From an uncultured Clostridia bacterium (GTDB lineage: Bacteria; Bacillota; Clostridia; Oscillospirales; Acutalibacteraceae): DNA of 7,246 nt. Shown here in pieces: positions 5,342 through 7,246 of the stretch. The stretch lies in contig CAMBQD010000049.1 of the NCBI GenBank assembly GCA_945869905.1, positions 1 through 7,246 of the forward strand. Direction: 5' to 3'. Position 1 is the first letter of the stretch; the number at the start of each line of letters is the position of its first letter. The position numbers were made by a program, and so were the translations under genes. Below the pieces are notes generated by a model that made no database searches, had not been told where the DNA came from, and saw only the letters and a program-made list of their open reading frames with translations.

Positions 5342-6334
5342 ATGAAAAAAGTTGTTAGCTTATTTTTAGCAGTAATTATGATTTTCTCCTTTGCGGCCTG
5401 CTCTGCCGCTAAGGAGGAACAGACAGGGGATACGTCTGGTAACAGAAAGGACGTTAATGCCTATGTTCTCAGCGGACCTACCGGCTTAGGTGCCGTTAAT
5501 CTTTTGAGCAGGGCGGAAAAAGGAGAGGGTCAGGAAAACTATACCTTCACAGTAGTAGCCGCTCCTGACGAGGTGGTTTCCAAAATATCAAACGGCGAGG
5601 CAGATATAGCCGCTATTCCCACAAATCTTGCGTCAAGCCTTTACAACAAGACAGAGGGCGGTGTAAAAATACTTGCTGTTAATACATTAGGCGTTTTGTA
5701 TGTTCTTAACAATAAAGGGGCAGAAATAAAATCCTTAAGTGATTTGAAGGGAAGAACCGTTTATACAACAGGTCAGGGCTCCAACCCTCAGTACATTATT
5801 GAATATCTTTTGGACAAAAACTCAATTGATGCTCAAAAAGATGTTAAAATTGAATACAAGGCAGAGGGCAGTGAGCTTGTTCCTGTTTGGGCAACGGATC
5901 CTGAGGCTGTTATTATTGCTCCTCAGCCTGTTGCATCAACCATTACCGCAAAATATGAGGGCTCGGTTCAAAGCCTTGATTTAACGGAGGAATGGGAAAA
6001 GGTTTCCGACGGTTCTTCACTTATGATGGGATGTGTTGTTGCGCGCAGTGAATTTGTTGAGGAAAATCCTGATGCTGTATCAGCATTCCTTGTGGATTAT
6101 TATCAGTCAATAACTGCGGCTGAAAATGATGTTGAAGGCACAGCGGCTCTTTGTGAGCAGTATGGCATAGTTGCCTCCGCGGCCATTGCAAAGGCGGCAA
6201 TACCTTACTGTAACATTTGCTGTATTACCGGCTCTGAAATGAAGGAAAAGCTTACAGGATATCTTCAGGTGCTTTATGACGCCAATCCAAAATCCATAGG
6301 CGGAGCAATGCCCGGTGAGGATTTTTGGTACTGA
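5342..6334 (+). CDS. ABC transporter substrate-binding lipoprotein, NitT/TauT (NMT1/SsuA-like) type
   Basis: The product is 330 residues. Residues 1-20 form a lipoprotein signal: a KK start, a hydrophobic core and the lipobox FAAC with lipidated C20, so the mature protein is anchored on the outer face of the membrane. The rest is a type II periplasmic-binding fold of the NitT/TauT/ThiY group: SGPTGLGAV (44-52) in the ligand-loop position, ISNGEADIAAIPTNLA (82-97), SLSDLKGRTVYTTGQGS (131-147), then FVEENPDAVSAFL (238-250) and the C-terminal GEDFWY. It would capture a small organic solute and deliver it to the permease encoded three bases downstream. A cysteine cluster CNICC (290-294) lies in the C-terminal lobe. 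Family members bind nitrate, sulfonates, taurine or pyrimidine thiamine precursors; nothing here fixes the ligand. No TPP-riboswitch-like leader is present, so a thiamine role has no support. Confidence 0.85.
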   Translation: MKKVVSLFLAVIMIFSFAACSAAKEEQTGDTSGNRKDVNAYVLSGPTGLGAVNLLSRAEKGEGQENYTFTVVAAPDEVVSKISNGEADIAAIPTNLASSLYNKTEGGVKILAVNTLGVLYVLNNKGAEIKSLSDLKGRTVYTTGQGSNPQYIIEYLLDKNSIDAQKDVKIEYKAEGSELVPVWATDPEAVIIAPQPVASTITAKYEGSVQSLDLTEEWEKVSDGSSLMMGCVVARSEFVEENPDAVSAFLVDYYQSITAAENDVEGTAALCEQYGIVASAAIAKAAIPYCNICCITGSEMKEKLTGYLQVLYDANPKSIGGAMPGEDFWY

Positions 6335-6337
6335 TAT

Positions 6338-7087
6338 ATGAAAAATAAAATCAAACAGCCCGCCCTTGCGGTGGGCTCAGTCTTTTTTTGGGTCTTGGTT
6401 TGGCATTTCGGTGCCTCTGCCGCAAACAGCAAATTGCTGTTAAAGATACCGTTACCCTTGGATACCTTAAGGGCTTTTTTTGAAAACTGTCTTATGCCTG
6501 AATTTTGGAGTGTGGTTTTTACTTCCCTTTGGCATATTATTTTGGGCTTTTGCTGTGCTTTAGTTATAGGAGTTGCAGGCGGAGCCTTGTCAGCCCACTC
6601 AGGTATTTTTAAAAGCCTTTCATCTCCTGTACTTCATTTGGTGAGGACAGTTCCCGTGGCGGCGTTTATTGTTGTGGCTTGGCTTTGGATACCGTCAAAA
6701 ATACTGCCGTCCTTTATTTCCTTTCTTATGGTTTTGCCCATAATTTGGAGTCATACAGATGCAGGACTCGGGTCAATTGACAAAAGGCTTGTGGAAATGG
6801 CCGGCGTTTTTGGTATGAGCAAAAGAGAAATAGCATTTAAAATTAAATTGCCACTCATATCCACACAGCTCAGAACAGGCTGTATAACAGGCTTGGGCAT
6901 CGCCTGGAAGGCAGGCATTGCCGCTGAAATTATTACAAGTCCTACCGGCTCCTTAGGTGCCCTGCTGTCTGCGGCAAAAACAGGTATTAACTATGAGCAG
7001 GTTTTTGCAGTAACGCTTATGGTGGTTTTGCTGAGCCTTGTGCTTGAAAATCTGCTTAAGCTTGTATGGAGGGAGCAAAAGCAATGA
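6338..7087 (+). CDS. ABC transporter permease, NitT/TauT (SsuC-like) type
   Basis: A 249-residue inner-membrane protein of the BPD_transp_1 family. Hydrophobic segments lie at about 8-28, 58-83, 95-116, 120-138, 183-200 and 219-242, consistent with a six-helix permease. The cytoplasmic EAA loop that contacts the ATPase is visible at 153-172 (EMAGVFGMSKREI ... KLP), with the conserved glycine G159 and P172. It starts three bases after the stop of the binding-protein gene. The nearest Shine-Dalgarno-like GGTGAGG (6314-6320) is 17 bases upstream, so initiation probably depends on coupling to the upstream gene. The stop overlaps the start of the ATPase gene by four bases (ATGA). Confidence 0.9.
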   Translation: MKNKIKQPALAVGSVFFWVLVWHFGASAANSKLLLKIPLPLDTLRAFFENCLMPEFWSVVFTSLWHIILGFCCALVIGVAGGALSAHSGIFKSLSSPVLHLVRTVPVAAFIVVAWLWIPSKILPSFISFLMVLPIIWSHTDAGLGSIDKRLVEMAGVFGMSKREIAFKIKLPLISTQLRTGCITGLGIAWKAGIAAEIITSPTGSLGALLSAAKTGINYEQVFAVTLMVVLLSLVLENLLKLVWREQKQ

Positions 7088-7246
7088 TAGAATTTAAAAA
7101 TGTTTCCTTTTCATACGGCGACAAGCCGGTGCTTAAGGGCTTTAACCTTACCGTCGGCGACGGAGAAAGAATATGCCTTTTCGGAGAGTCGGGCGCAGGA
7201 AAAACAACGGCTGTACGTCTTATTCTGGGGCTTGAAGGGGCTGAAA
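7084..7246 (+). CDS. ABC transporter ATP-binding protein, N-terminal part (cut by window end)
   Basis: ATG at 7084 overlaps the permease stop (ATGA) and is preceded by GGAGGGAG (7068-7075), eight bases upstream. The first 54 codons are visible. They encode the N-terminal beta strands with an aromatic residue (Y11) that stacks on the adenine in this family, then the Walker A loop GESGAGKT at residues 34-41. The Q-loop, signature and Walker B motifs lie beyond the window. This is the energy-coupling subunit of the importer encoded by the two preceding genes; like SsuB/TauB-type proteins it would sit on the cytoplasmic side of the permease. Confidence 0.92.
   Translation, partial: MIEFKNVSFSYGDKPVLKGFNLTVGDGERICLFGESGAGKTTAVRLILGLEGAE

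Overview
This 7.2 kb window looks like chromosomal DNA of an anaerobic, fermentative clostridial Bacillota, probably gut-type (Oscillospiraceae/Ruminococcaceae-like). The evidence is strong AGGAGG-type ribosome binding sites, AT-rich intergenic DNA, a tRNA gene with encoded CCA, and a trimeric [FeFe] hydrogenase operon. The taxonomic placement is an inference from gene content, not a match. All genes lie on the + strand.

Layout: (1) 1-420 is the C-terminal part of an MscS-family mechanosensitive channel. (2) 422-587 is a compact tRNA-Ser(GGA) unit: a promoter with a perfect -10 box inside a 9-bp dyad, a class II tRNA, and an intrinsic terminator. A 16-nt inverted copy of the tRNA 3' part follows at 591-606, then a run of degenerate 7-nt repeats. 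(3) 688-813 is the control region of the hydrogenase operon, with a promoter-like AT-rich stretch, a possible Rex (NADH/NAD+ sensor) operator at 707-724 and a leader that can fold in two ways. (4) 814-5296 is a tight four-gene operon: a NuoE-like subunit (hydC), a small cysteine-free thioredoxin-like ferredoxin relative (hndB position), a NuoF-like flavoprotein (hydB) and the catalytic [FeFe] hydrogenase (hydA). The order equals hndABCD. (5) 5342-7246 encodes a NitT/TauT-type ABC importer: a lipoprotein substrate-binding protein, a permease and the first 54 codons of the ATPase. No terminator is visible between hydA and this block, so co-transcription is possible.

How the genes work together: HydABC complexes of this architecture reversibly couple NADH and reduced ferredoxin oxidation to H2 formation by flavin-based electron bifurcation/confurcation in the cytoplasm. 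HydB carries the FMN/NAD site, HydC and the HydB N-terminus carry [2Fe-2S] clusters, and HydA carries the H-cluster and its relay chain. The importer's substrate cannot be read from the sequence.

The points most worth a second look are the cysteine-free HndB-like subunit, the TSCSPGW form of the H-cluster L1 motif in HydA, the candidate Rex operator, the inverted tRNA fragment around the tRNA terminator, and the linkage of a hydrogenase operon to an ABC importer. I see no defence system, CRISPR array, transposase or clearly new multi-gene system.
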